Below are positions 45,418 through 57,425 of a stretch of DNA of 64,000 nt, in pieces (the first letter of the stretch is position 1; each line of letters starts with the position of its first letter). A program made the translations under genes and the position numbers. The notes under the pieces were generated by a model. The model was not told the DNA's origin and did no database searches. It was given only the letters and a program-made list of their open reading frames with translations. Origin of the DNA: Liriodendron chinense. Its lineage: Eukaryota > Streptophyta > Magnoliopsida > Magnoliales > Magnoliaceae. The stretch is from the NCBI GenBank assembly GCA_003013855.2, contig ML058385.1, positions 2,852,001 to 2,916,000 on the forward strand, read 5' to 3'.

Positions 45418-46195
45418 TGCCTCAGGCGCATGCAAGGGCACCTTAGGCGCATACAAGTAGAGAGGGAGGGAGTTGAAGTTTGGAGTTAGGCCAGGCGCAT
45501 CTGAGATGGCTTTAGGTGCATGTGACATTCCTTAAGCGCGTACAAGTTATGCGGTTGGGGTTAAGCGCGTACAAGGTACCCCTTAGGCGCGTACAAGGTT
45601 GGTACTTAGCCAATTTTATAGATTTTCTCCCTCTCTGCACTTATGCTCTGGCGAACAAATCTCTTTCCAACAAGGGATTTTGGCCACTGGAGGGAGGATT
45701 TTTGGGTTAGGCGCATGTCAAAAAGGGGTAGTCGCATGTCACCTTCAGTCAGGGTGACGTCGCTCGTGCTCGCGTCGTGCTTACTCAAGATTTCTCTCTC
45801 TTTCATCTTCTCGAGGTCATGTGCTATTTATAGCCGAGGTGGTCTGCTCTAGGCACATACAAGGTTTGCAGAGAGGGTAGGCGTGTACAAGGTGCTCCTT
45901 AAGAGCATACAAGGTGCTCCTTAAGCGCGTATAAGGTTTTCCTTAAGCTCGTATAAGGTCTGCAGTTGGGTTTTAGCGGGTACAAGGTATTCCCTAAGCG
46001 TGTACAAGATTTACAGAGGGTGTAGGCACATACAAGGTGCTCCTTAAGCGCGTACAAGGTTTGCAGTTGGGGTTAAGTGCGTACAAGGTGCTCCTTAAGC
46101 GCGTACAAGATTTACAGAGGGGGTAGGTATGTACAAGGTGCTCCTTAAGAGCGTACAAAGTTTGCCTTAAGCGTGTATAAGGAGAGTGAAGAAAA
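45418..46195 (-). repeat. GCGCGTACAAGG array in LTR B3
   Basis: About 20 copies of AGCGCGTACAAGGT or variants, many preceded by CTCCTTA, on both sides of the TATA box. It takes the place of the ACATGCGCC array of B1. Confidence 0.88.
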
Positions 46196-46962
46196 AGAGT
46201 TCCCAGACTTAGAATATTTCTGCAAATTCTGACTCCGACACTTAGAAAATTCAGGCCCCGTGCCTACACTCAATGGACAGCTACCTTTTCAGGGATGAAC
46301 TTAACTATCTCCTGAGCACTTTTAGGCTCTATTTATGATGCTGAATACACAGGCAGTCAGGCAACAGTTTAATTAATAACCATTTAGTGGATATTGCTTG
46401 ATTTAGGTTCTTTCTGGGCTGCTCTGATGAGAAGAAATATTGAGTTCCGAGGTGCGCAACGCAAGAATATGAATTGGATATCCCTCAAACTTGGGGTTTT
46501 GGGGTTTTGAGGCATTCCAGATCATTTGGTCATAAAGTGCACCTCTAAATCCATTTCAAAATGGTAGGCGTCAGTCTCAGATGTGACTGCGTAACTGCCC
46601 GAATTAGGGTTACAGTAGCACTCCGTCGCATTTTTTGACTGTTTCCAGACTTTTCCATTGATCGAGATTGCTGTGTTGTGTTCCTGAGTTGTTACTGAAC
46701 CTCTGGTAATAATTTGAGCCCCAACAGGGTGTTAAGAGTTTTCGGGCATTCTGGATCATTTGGCAGCAATACACATGTCCAGTTCCACTCTGAAATAACA
46801 TTTGTTGGTTTCGATCGCGATTGCGCAGTCCACTTTGGATTATAGCTATACTAGCGTCTGATCACATTTTCTAGGTGTTTCCTGGATCTAAAATCGATCC
46901 GAATTGTCGTAGATGAACTGCCATGTGTTGTTTTATCATGGGTGAGATTTTGAGCCCCAACA

Positions 46963-49936
46963 GCAACGTCACCTCTTATGATCCAAAATCCCTATACAAA
47001 GCTGTACATCTGGTTCCCCAAGAGTTTCCAACGATATCGCTCTCTTCTAGGCATTAAGTCATCCGACGTGTGTCATGCTAATTCTTTCTACAACATGGCT
47101 TCCTAGACTTCTATTATTGAGACATTCCTCAACTGTGTTGTATTAGAGAATGACACCCTACAATCTGTCCCTGGTGAGAAGGACATAATCTTTCTGGAAC
47201 CGAATCACGATCCTTATCAGCCTTTCCCAACTCATTATTTTAAGACTCTACATCAGAGGTTTCGTCCCTTGTCAGATACAGAGATTTGGCCAACAGGTGG
47301 ATTTCAGACCCGAGGGCATCTGAGTCCTCATCCGATTATGAAGCTTGGGCGAACTAGATCCTAGAGCAACGCGAGGAAACATTAAGACAAGTGGGTCTCT
47401 TTAGGGTGATTCAGGCGACATTAAGTTATTTCTATCTTGAGCCATGGGTTTATAAGGGGTTCCTGAATCACTGGAGTTCTATTACTAATTCCTTTCATTT
47501 GCCGTGTGGGGAAATGATCATATTGTTTTGGGATCTATACCGTATTACAGGTCTCCCCATTTGTAGGAGAATTTACGATGATTGAACCCCCAATGATGAT
47601 GAACTATCAAGGAAGAAGAAGGGCGTAAATGAGGATTTTTATTTTAAAGCGTGTTATGAGCTATTTGCGGAGCTTCCATAATTTTTGGGTCCCAAGGACA
47701 AATTGCCATTCAAAGATTGGCTGATTTATTTCAGTCGTGGTCTAAAGTCGGTTTCTTGACTTGAGTCGCGCATCTGTACTTCTTTCCATCTTCTTTTTAT
47801 TGATGATTCCCTTTCTCTTTTAGCTTGGATTATGCACCCTACGATGAAGGTTGTGGAGACAAGCAATATTTGGAGGCTAAAATGAAGACGAGATTCCTGA
47901 GACCGAATAAACTATCCCCTACATGCGAGCTAGCCAAATTCTTGGCATATTGGCTGTGCTATGTAGTCTTACTGAGTTCTAAGCAAGCAGACAACGTAAG
48001 GATATCTTGTTTCACTGTTGCTAGGAGTCTGGCCAATGGTCATCGTTATGCAATACTTCTGGCGGTCTTATGCTCTATTTACCAAGGTTTTGGTGGCGTC
48101 ATCAATAACAAAAGTTATGCCTCTTTCAGACTGAACTCATCTTTCTGCGGGTGGCATTATTTCTTCGAATGGCTCGGAGTATATTTCCCTTAGGTGTATG
48201 GCATGAAACTTAAGGATTACGTTCCGAAAGGGTCAGTCCCACTGCATGCCTTTCAAAAGCGGAAGATGAATAGCGGGAACTTAGCGACTGTCGAGGTGAA
48301 GATCGCTCGCTATGATAACGTTGATTTCTTCCTTTTCTCAAGGACCAGCAGTGAGGATCCGATGCTATTTGATGACGATGACAGCCTTGGCTCCTATGAA
48401 CATTCATTCCTGATATCGATCCGTCCGGGTTCACTTCCTTTGAGAGAGGGGGTTAAGTTTGGAGAGAGTAATACTACTCAAACAGGTTCGTCCATCAATT
48501 CGGTTATGACCAAGGGGTGCCTGAGACCCTCGAGCCAGTAACACGAGAGCAGCGAGCATATGGCACATGACTGATCCATTGGAAGTGGATGTGGCGATAA
48601 CTCTTGCTTAATAGATCAGGTTATTCTTTCATTATTCCGGGCACAGAGTGCATCCCTGGTGCTACGTATGGTTGGATGAGGTGGTGGGCTCACCAATACT
48701 CCTTAGTTTGGAATAACTTGCACGTAACTGAACCTATCTGTATTCGCCCCCAATGAGGTGGTGGAGCTCAAGCTGAAGATCCCCCTCTTTCAAATCCTCC
48801 TGTGACTGAAACCGAAGCCGATCAGAGTTTTACTCATGAGATGACGACTGCCATCGAAACGGAGGGGGTCGTACCTTCTTCAACCCTTCCCCATACCGAA
48901 GATACTGTGGTTGAGGATGTTAGTGCACCCTCTTGAGAGGCTGTGGTTTCTGATGCCGAACCTAACGCGCCCAAACTTGTCACAAAAGTGCCTCCTGTTG
49001 TTGAATCGGCTCAAACCATCACTGTCCCTGAGATTGTCGTACTTTCTTCTCTGGAATTGCTTAAACCATCGATGGAGAATGCAACTGAGTGTGCCCCAGG
49101 GTTGCCAATACTCGTTGCTTCGACCAAGCATCGGCTGTTGATGCTCTTGAAGTTCCTGGTATATCACTTGTCTTTACTGTTTTGTTTACTTTTCTTCTTG
49201 TTGTGGTTTCCATATGTTAATGTTTGTCATTATCTTTGCTAGCGACTACTCCTGCTAGCACTCTTGTGCCTGTTACCTTGTCTGAGACAGTCATTTCTTC
49301 ACTCCAAGGGATGCCAATAATCAAGGCTAGAATCTTGAAGACGCTTTTATCATCCATTATTGAAGCTTTGAGGAATATGGAGGAAGAGCGATTACTTGAG
49401 AGGGGATGAAGGCTTTGGGGACGCATGCTGAATGGCTTGGGGTAGATGCTTCTGCACTAAAGTCAGTACGTGATTTCATTTAAAGAAGAGGTTGCACGGG
49501 TTATAGAAGCCAAGCAACTTAGAGCCGATCCTTCCTTCGATATCAAGCGTGATCAACTACGGACCCTCCTTCCATGTTTTGAGTCAAGGAGAGCACAAAT
49601 GGCCGTAACTAATTCAGACTGGCAGAGGAGCAGTACTGAACGAAAAGAAGTTGTGACCCGTATTGCAACAATAGATGACGAGATCAGTCGTCTCCAAGCC
49701 GAACACTCATTGATCCACTTCCAACTGATATAGCTTAACAGTTAGGAGTTTCGTTTGCGAGCGACGGCCCAGCAATAGAAAATTGAATGTGATGCCATGG
49801 AGGCCCAAGTAGCGGTGTTGGAACAATCACTTTGGGATATCGCAGATCCTGTCCAGGTTTTGGCAGAGGCAGAGAAAACACAGAAGGCTGCTCAAGAGTC
49901 AGTGATAGAGTTATTTGAACAATCCTTAAGAATTTG
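46963..49936 (+). pseudogene. PMD (plant mobile domain) pseudogene 2
   Basis: More complete than copy 1. The PMD N-terminal block is at 47391-47585 (YFYLEPWVYKGFLNHWSS, FHLPCGEM, RITGLPI). An intron of about 80 nt ends TTTTAG at 47823. Next comes 47825-48193 (LAKFLAYWLCYVVLLSSKQA), 48194-48541, then the IRFGYDQGVP-like part in a shifted frame near 48490 and YGWMRWWAHQYSLVW at 48668. The tail has an acidic linker, a possible intron at 49160-49245 and a coiled coil (49470-49733). Stops at 48192, 48539, 48568 and others plus frameshifts make it non-functional. It lies between two family-B LTRs. Confidence 0.75.
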
Positions 49937-50179
49937 AATGTGTAATTTCGTGTAAAATTTTCCCTATTGTATGTTTAGAACAAATCTTAAAGTGAAATGT
50001 ATAACATGTGTATTATTTATGGTGTGTTCCGACTCATGTTGTCCTACCTTTAATTAGTCGTCAACATAAATCGGACATCATTGACTATCTCATTGTCCAT
50101 TAGGATATATATTATTAAGTCATGAAGTGATCTGTTTTGCATTCTTCTTAGGGTTTTAGTCCAACAGTGTTTTAAACAT
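49937..50179 (+). other. Sequence after PMD pseudogene 2
   Basis: AT-rich, no ORF. Probably the 3' untranslated end of the PMD gene, cut by LTR B4 at 50180. Confidence 0.4.
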
Positions 50180-50956
50180 TGTTAGAACTAGAAAATGATG
50201 GCAAAGACATTTTCTGAATGTATTGTTGCTCTGGGGTTCTAAGTAATGGAAACATTCATAGAATGATCGATGACCCTTGATTAAAAGGTAGAAGACTAGT
50301 CAACGGGGACTATGGTCTTAAACTTTGTAGTCGTAGAGACCTGTATTTGTTTTGTCATGGACTGAACCATCTCTATATTAGTCAGATGTCTATGTCCCAT
50401 GTTTTGGTCGGAGAACCGGGCAGAGACTTTCAGGGTTTTTTACTGAGAGGGTACGACTCTGGGCCTGCAGCTGTCATGTGTGGACAGGTGACCTCGGGAA
50501 GACCGATCCGCAATTGCATGTACCTGAGCAGCCCAACCGACGGATGCCGTTTGGATGGGTAGGGCATTGACCATTGTGTTGTGGCAGTTCATAACAATTG
50601 CTTTGTAGAGAAACAAAACTCTTTAATATGGTTATCATGATAACCATAATCCCGTTTTTTCTGGCTTTCAACCCTAATCAGATCATATCTTATTGTAGAC
50701 ATAAATAATGATATATTTGTATAGTTCTGAATGCTGGCGGCTTCTTTCCGAGGAGTCATTTCATTCATCGCGTAGAATCGAGTCAAACCTTAAAGACACG
50801 CAATTTTTCTCATCTAGAGATCTCAAAATATTTTTTTGACCATTCCGTTGTGTCCGAAACGCTCGAAATAACCAAGATAGGCTCAAACGGATCTTGAAAC
50901 CACTTAAAATTAAGTCCGATGCACCCGTAAACATGTTCTATAATTGGCTGATTTTT

Positions 50957-51330
50957 TGGGTGCGTGAGATTTAATTTTTGGGTGCGTGGGCTCCAACGTA
51001 CCTTAAAATTAAGTGCCTGATTTTTTTTATAAATTTATGGATGCGTGGGGGCATTTTTTGGGTGCGTGGGACCGAATATGCAAATCTGAATTTCGTCGAA
51101 TTTATGGACGCGTGGGACCCGTATTTATGGACGCGTGGGCCATTTTTCGGGTGCGTGGGACCGAATATGCAATTATGACTTACATCAAATTTATGGACGC
51201 GTGGGACATTTTTCGGGTGCGTGGGAGTCCAGTGCACTTGTTTGATTCATGACGAATTGATGGACACGTGGGCTATTTTTCGGGTGCGTGGGATGATTTT
51301 TTAGGTATGTGAGACCGATTTTATGGATGC
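50957..51330 (+). repeat. GTGCGTGGG motif array in B4 (left part)
   Basis: About a dozen copies of GGGTGCGTGGGACC or GGACGCGTGGGACC, often followed by a short AT-rich spacer. The array continues on the other side of copia B at 61400-61740. Confidence 0.88.
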
Positions 51331-52604
51331 GTGCCCACACTTAATAGTTTTTAGGATTCAGACCGGTGGGGGGAAAGTGTGAAATTACGGTTTTACCGCT
51401 AGTGAGATAAGCTTGAAGGTATGCTTATGTCCTAGAGGGGGGGTGAATAGGACTTTTAACAAATTCTTTGACAATTAAAAACTCAAACCAATTTACAAAA
51501 ATAATATATGTGAATACACGTAAATTGATCACACAAGGTCATTCTAAATGATCAACTATACTAACAGAAGCAATTGATCAAACAGTTCATATGCATGCTT
51601 GTATCAATCATTCAAAGATGGCATATGAGCATTTTGTCGAACACAAGATGGGCATACAGTTAAGCACTTATAAGATTGATCAATAAAGAACAATAATAGA
51701 CAAAATGCATTCACCACATTGCACACGATGTATAGTGGTTCGACGATAAGTCTACTCCACTCCCGGTTCAAGTACCCAACTCCTTTGAGTACACCGGCAT
51801 TCACTATCGGAGGTTTTAAATGAGGTTCACCTCTCAACCTTTACAAGCTACACAAGGTAAATGCCTACACAAGGACTTCTCAACTCCTACGCACGTATTC
51901 TCCCGTGTCGAAGGCCTACGCAAGGACTTACACGTCCTACTCAATGACAACTCCGAGATTGGATCACAATCTCTAGACCCCAATCTTAACAAGAAGGGGG
52001 AATCAAACAATGGACTCTATAAGCTTAAATACTTACAAGAGATGAGCCCCAATTCAGCGTCGTTGATGAGTAGCTTCAACTTCCACGAATGCTTTAGCTC
52101 CTCTCCAAGTTCTCACGATCAGCAACCTTGCTTTGAATGAGATTTGTAGTGCCAAGGTGAGGGATAATAGGTTGGGAGAACCTTCTATAGGATGAGGCAA
52201 TTGATGGTGACAAAAGGTTTCCCAAAAGGTTGCATTGAATGGCTTAAATGACTAATGGATATGCCTATTTCGGATTAGGTCAACGGCCATCAATGAAGAC
52301 TTGAGTTCATGTTTCAATCCTAGCTTTGAATGCTCATCAATGTTCTCTAACAACTAGGATTGAACAATGAACTCAAGACATAGGTTTGAGAAGAAAGAAA
52401 ATAGCTTGGGAAGACACTCTCTCAAAGCTCTCTTAGTTTTCTTGGTTAAATGCCTCATAAATGAATTTCATTACTTAAATAAAGGGCTGAAAAATGGTTT
52501 AAAAATGGTTAGAAAATGGTCATTGTCGGGCCCCCTATAAAAGGTTCGGGGCCCCTAGAAAAATCAAGTTTTATAAGTAAATGTTGCTGGACAAAACCAC
52601 CTAG

Positions 52605-52680
52605 TTCGGGTGCCCGACCAAGCGCCCGACCACAAGTTCGGGCGCCCGACAAAGAGCCCGACCAATGGTTCGGGCGCTCG
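52605..52680 (-). repeat. GGGCGCCCGAC array in copia B 3' LTR
   Basis: Five to six copies of (G)TTCGGG(C/T)GCCCGACC and AGCGCCCGACCA. The solo LTR A inserted right at its edge. Confidence 0.88.
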
Positions 52681-52687
52681 ATAATAG

Positions 52688-54624
52688 TGAAATAGCGTCA
52701 GGTAATCTAACATGACACCCACGTATGTGCGGAAGTGTAAGAGCAACTGGAATTATGGCTAAACCTATAGAAGGGGGTGATTAGGACCTTTTTTGAAATT
52801 CTTTTCGCCTACTTGTATAATTCAACAAATCAAACTGAGTAAGAAAGAACACTTTGTCTTCCAAGCCTAAGTGGGTCCAATCACAGACTAGCATATGGTT
52901 AAGCAATAAACAACCTAGTCTAAAGCATGCATAGGTAATCAAAAGATTTAACTGATCAAGCTCCTAGCCTATGCAACCTATGTAGATTTATGAGAGTGTA
53001 TCAATGAGCTCAAGTCTACACAACTAGTGAAAGTACATCTTGTGTGTGGATGTGCCTAATTAGTGCCTAGCATACATTCCTATCAAGCATTCATAATTAG
53101 ACAATTAAACCAACAATGCTAAGATATCAATGTGCTCAATTCAATCACAAACACAAGCATGTATAGTGGTTCGACTTTGGGTCTACTCCACTCCCGGTTC
53201 AAGTACTCAACTCCTTTGAGCACACTGGCATTCACTATCGGAGGTTTTAAATGAGGTTCACCTCTCAACCTTTACACGGAAGTTTTACCGGTTCACCTCT
53301 CAACCATAATCGGAGTTTTGGACAAAGGGCTAACTCTCAACCCAAACAGAGTTTTGGACATAGGCTAACTCTCAACCCGACGCACGTTCACTCCCATGTC
53401 GGAGGCTCCCCCTTGGAGACTTAGTTTAGGCCCGGCTAACGGGCCAAGGAACGGCTAACGTCCCTAGATCGAGTTTGACAAACAAACTCTAAATGGACTC
53501 TCAAAAAGGACAACCTTACTTGTCGGATGAGCCCCTTGTTCAGCGCCGGTTCGGGTTGTTTGATCTCCGCTCTCCCGTGTTTCAATCAGCTTCCCTTGCT
53601 CCCTTGATCGTGTCGCCGTTGCGTCGCCAATGCCGCAGCTACACTCAATCAAACACCTTACATGTGATGCCTTTGAGATGCCGAAGGTGATAGGAGGATG
53701 GGTTGAATCTCCTACATGGGATATGTAGCTTGTTCTAACTAGGAGATTCACCTAGAGGGTCTTCTAGAGGTCTTGAACAAGAGATATGCCTATGTAGTAT
53801 AGTGTCTCACCTCTAGAGTTGAGAGAGGAATCAAGTCATCTCGTAGTTTGCATTTGAATGCCCTCACTTGTGTTTAAACACAAGGGATATGACCTGAAAC
53901 TCCTCCTCTTTGAGGCCCCAAAAGATGTACAAAAGGTGTGGGCAATGGGCTCTCCAAAAACCTCTCTAATATGCCCAAAAACCGAGCTCCATATATAGGA
54001 AAAATGAGCTCCAACGGTCATAAAACGGGCAAAAAACGGCTTTGCTGACCTGTCCCGACCGGTCCCGACCGGTCGGCCAAAGGCCAAGAGAAGACAGGGA
54101 GGTTGCTGTCCTGGGGGAAAGACTGCTCGACCGGTCAAGACCGGTCGGACCAGCCCAGCCGACCGGTCACGACCGGTCGACCCTATGGCCTGATACACAA
54201 CAGGTATGCTATTGGGACTAGAGGGTAGTCCAACCAGTCTTGACCGGTTGGTCCAGTCCAGCCGACCGGTCGTGACCGGTTGGGCAGGCCTAAGTTCAGC
54301 TTCGTTTGCTTGCTGACCCACCTAGATCACAACCCTATGCAATGGCCAAGGTTTGGGTGCACTCTTGGGACACCTAGGGCCAAATTATGATGACTAAAAG
54401 TATTCCTAAGATGTTCAAGGTCATCAAAGAAGCAAAGGGATGGTTTTTGGTAAAGGTTAAGGCACATCAAGGCATCACTTTTACCTGGTTCTTCTTCCTT
54501 GATGCAGCGGGGCCACTTGAGTCTTCGGTCTTCGTCTTCATTAGGCTCAACCGATACTAGACTCACTGATGTAAGTGATTGACAAAAAAGGTGCACTAGT
54601 ATGCCACAGAAAAGTGCACTAACA
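52688..54624 (-). repeat. Family-A copia solo LTR
   Basis: 1937 bp, complement of TGTTAGTGCAC...GCTATTTCA, perfect TSD AATAG (52683-52687, 54625-54629). GACCGGTC array at 54044-54284 and TATATATGG near 53990 on the minus strand. No internal sequence, so it is a solo LTR. Confidence 0.96.
54044..54284 (-). repeat. GACCGGTC array in the copia solo LTR
   Basis: Ten or more GACCGGTC copies, paired across CC, AA, AC or GT, with CCAGCCCAG spacers. Copia A1, of the same LTR family, has CCGATCAATCGG at this position. Confidence 0.93.
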
Positions 54625-55049
54625 AATAGAGCTCGAACTCCCCTGAAATTTTCCAGAGAATTCACTGGACGTTTTAGGCCAAGTTAGGGCGCCCGACTAT
54701 GGAGCCCGACGGCCCGTTCGGCCTCCTGATATGGGGCCCGAAGGTGCACAGAAGATTTGCTTCTTTGTGATTTGTTTCTTTGTGCAACTCATGGTCAAAG
54801 TCCAAGGCTGATCACATGGACACAACTCTAGAAATCTGGGCTAAAAGCTCTTCCTATTTGGTTGAGCCAAACTAGAGCAAGAAGGAAGGGATTATAGGTT
54901 TCAAGTATCACCCTGGCACGGCTAATGTACTTGATTTCTCCAATGTTGGTGACGGCGTCAATCTTCAGTTCTTCAAGAAGAGACTTCAGCTGATCTTACA
55001 GACTTGACAAAACATAGTTCACGCAATTTGACAAATATTTGTACTAACA

Positions 55050-55967
55050 ATCTCCCCCTTTGTCAATTGCGTGACAAAACCTATACTAGCCAATGACAAC
55101 CTATAACTCTATCAAAGTTTACATGTCACATATACATATTAAATTTACAATGAATATACACCATTGACATGAACACACTAGACGGGCTTGTCTTCAAATT
55201 CTCCCCCTTAATCCTTGCATACCAACGTCCTGCAAAAAGGTATAAATGGGTCCGTTGGTGGGATAGTCTCTCCCCCTTTTTGTCAAAAATTGACAAAGGT
55301 TAGCTCAAAAAAATACCAATAGGCTTAAAACAAGCTAACACAGGAAAAATTGGCAATAATCATAAGAAATATGTCAATCAATTGAAACTTGGGGAATTAA
55401 AGTATTGATCATAAAGGATATACAAGATAAAACATTCTGCTTACAAGGCATAAAGCCCAAACAACCATCCTCCCCTATTGGCATGTATACCCAAATCAAC
55501 CAAATCAGAAGATATATCAAGAATAACCATGAACTAGATCATAGCCGATATACATTATATCAATAATATCAAAGGGCATACAGCCCAAGCAACCAACCTC
55601 CCCTAATGAATGTATATCAGACCAAAGATAAAGAACTAACGATTAATTCCATAAAACCAGCAACAAGAAATGATTAGATATGTTAATAGAAGCACAATTA
55701 GGAATAGTCAAGGGTAATATAAGGTCCAAAATGGGGCTTCAAGCCCAAGCTATCCGACTATTCCTAACACAATGTCGCTGAAGAAGAAATGTGTCTAAAA
55801 GACAACCTGAAATATCCAAAATGAAAAACATAGCAACATGTAGCCATAGATATATCAAACAACTCAAATGATCATCTCCAGGTCGACAAAAAGTTTCTTT
55901 GACCGAGATGATCAAGTCACCAATCCTTCTAGCCGGAACGGCTCGGCCTATCATTGCCCCTCCTAGC
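55050..55967 (-). other. Copia B polypurine tract and non-coding 3' region
   Basis: CAAAGGGGGAGAT (minus, 55050-55062) abuts the 3' LTR. No gene. Two or three imperfect copies of AGGGGAGG...TTGGGCTNTANGCCC (complements at 55446-55488, 55571-55620) are shared with copia A1. Confidence 0.75.
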
Positions 55968-57033
55968 TCAGGGTGCAATATCATCACGGCGGCATGAGAA
56001 AATATCAACTAGACCCTGAATAGTGCGTTGTGTTGATTGAACCATCTGTTCGATCCGTGTCATCCGTCCTCCTAGTTGAGCAATTTCTGTTCTCATTGCC
56101 GTCTGACCCGAAAGAATTTCCTGTAGAGCATCTTGAGCTTGTACAGGATGTGAAGTGCTTGTACTTGCTGCATCAGGCGGATTGGGATGCTCTTCTTGGG
56201 GACACCCTTGGACACCCTCTTTGATTATATCCATTTGTTTCAAGGTAGTGAAATTGAAGGGCGTCATTTTCTTTGGTTTTTCAGACGGGGTATCAAACCC
56301 ACATTCCAAGGCTAGCTTACAAATGAGATGACCAAACGGAATAGGAGACTCTTTTCCCGAGACTGAAAATAAGGACAAGATTTGGTCCATAATAAAAGTG
56401 GGAAGACAAAGAGGGTAGCCTTGAGATACATGATATAAGGTTTCAACCATACGAGCCGTGAGATCGGAACAGGTTTCCCTTCCGAGGGTACACATTGTAG
56501 GTGAAGATGAGATGTAGGATGCAGTAGGAATCAGTCATCTTGATGGCTTTGAGCGCATTCCCACTATACCATTTTTCATTTCGACCATCACAAAGGGCCG
56601 TAGTCCACTTAACCCGTTCCACGGCTTCTGGCTCATCGTATGCTGGAAGACGCTTCCAAGTTGGGGAAATGCCAAGAATATGAGCTATTCTTCGAGCATC
56701 AACAATGAATGACCTATTTTCATTTTTTATGGTGAGTAAAGGAGGACGAAATTCATGTTCAACAACACTGTTTAAGAATTGCCTCACCAAAGAAAAATGA
56801 ACTGGACCTCCAAACTCTAAAATTGGATGCCATTTTATCTTGGAAAGAGTTTCAAAAATGTCATAATCACCAAGACAATCAATGTTGACAGTTCGTTCAC
56901 ATACAATGTCCCGATTGGAGAAATCAAAGTGTTCCTCTTCCTCAGATGATTCATTATCACTAGGTACAGGAGGAGGAAGAGGCTCTTGAGAGCGTTTTGT
57001 TCTCTTTTCCCTTTGAGAAGAGGTTCTAGGCAT
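55968..57033 (-). pseudogene. Copia B extra ORF, putative plant transposon protein
   Basis: Two overlapping open stretches, 57033-56443 (196 residues) and 56495-55968 (175 residues), form one gene broken by a single frameshift near 56470. The N-terminus is basic and acidic (MPRTSSQREKRTKRSQ, ESSEEEEHFDF). The middle (HEFRPPLLTIKNENRSFIVD, RIAHILGISP) resembles the domain Pfam calls 'putative plant transposon protein'. The C-terminus is a coiled coil (GGRMTRIEQMVQSTQRTI). Similar late ORFs occur after pol in SIRE-like copia elements and are sometimes called envelope-like, but I see no membrane segment. Its own TATA box lies upstream. Confidence 0.7.
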
Positions 57034-57323
57034 AATAGCAAGAGAAAAACTACACTAGGAACCTCAAATGAGAAGGGAATAGATGCAAGATAGAAGAACC
57101 CCAAAATGTAGAAGGGATTGAGCAAGAGCTTGGATTGGATGGACAATGTACTTCAAAAGTGCTTCATAAAGGAAAAAAAATGATGAAGCTTACCCAAATC
57201 AAGGAGGAATGGATCTCCCTTCGAAAAACGCCCAGCAAAATGGATGTTGGAAGCTTGAGGAGGATGCCCTAGCAAAGAGGGGACGGATAGAGCTGATAAA
57301 TGGAGTAAATAGCCCCCTTTTTG

Positions 57324-57398
57324 AAATTTATAGTCGGGCGGTCTGGACATTTCCGCGCAAGTTCGGGCGCCCGAACCAAGTCGTCGGGCGCCCGACGA
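57324..57398 (-). promoter_or_regulatory. Internal palindrome-plus-TATA promoter of copia B
   Basis: On the minus strand: an 18-bp perfect palindrome TCGTCGGGCGCCCGACGA (57381-57398), a 16-bp perfect palindrome GTTCGGGCGCCCGAAC (57361-57376), a partial CGCCCGAC (57335), then TATAAATTT (57324-57332). The extra ORF starts about 290 bp downstream. These are the motifs of the copia B LTR. Confidence 0.7.
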
Positions 57399-57425
57399 GT
57401 CCAATTTTTGGACAGTTAGGTCCAT

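Larger units (their letters stand above)
43597..46962 (-). repeat. Family-B LTR (B3), 5' LTR of a lost element
   Basis: 3366 bp, minus strand TGTTGGGGCTCAAAATC to CTAGTTTTAACA, followed by the primer-binding site. TATAAATA at 45825-45832 (minus). A 197-bp duplication (44651-45045) and a GCGCGTACAAGG array (45418-46195). No gene inside. Confidence 0.85.
51380..55049 (-). repeat. Copia B 3' LTR
   Basis: TGTTAGTACAAAT (minus, from 55049) to GTAATTTCA. 1728 bp after removing the solo LTR and its TSD. Short GGGCGCCCGAC array near 52605-52680 upstream of TTATTTAAG (52473-52484, minus). Confidence 0.92.

Noticed and set aside
46963..50179. PMD 2 as the internal region of a family-B retrotransposon with B3 and B4 as LTR pair
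   Set aside because: No primer-binding site next to B4 and no polypurine tract next to B3, and B3 has its own PBS on the other side. Kept only as a hypothesis in the findings.
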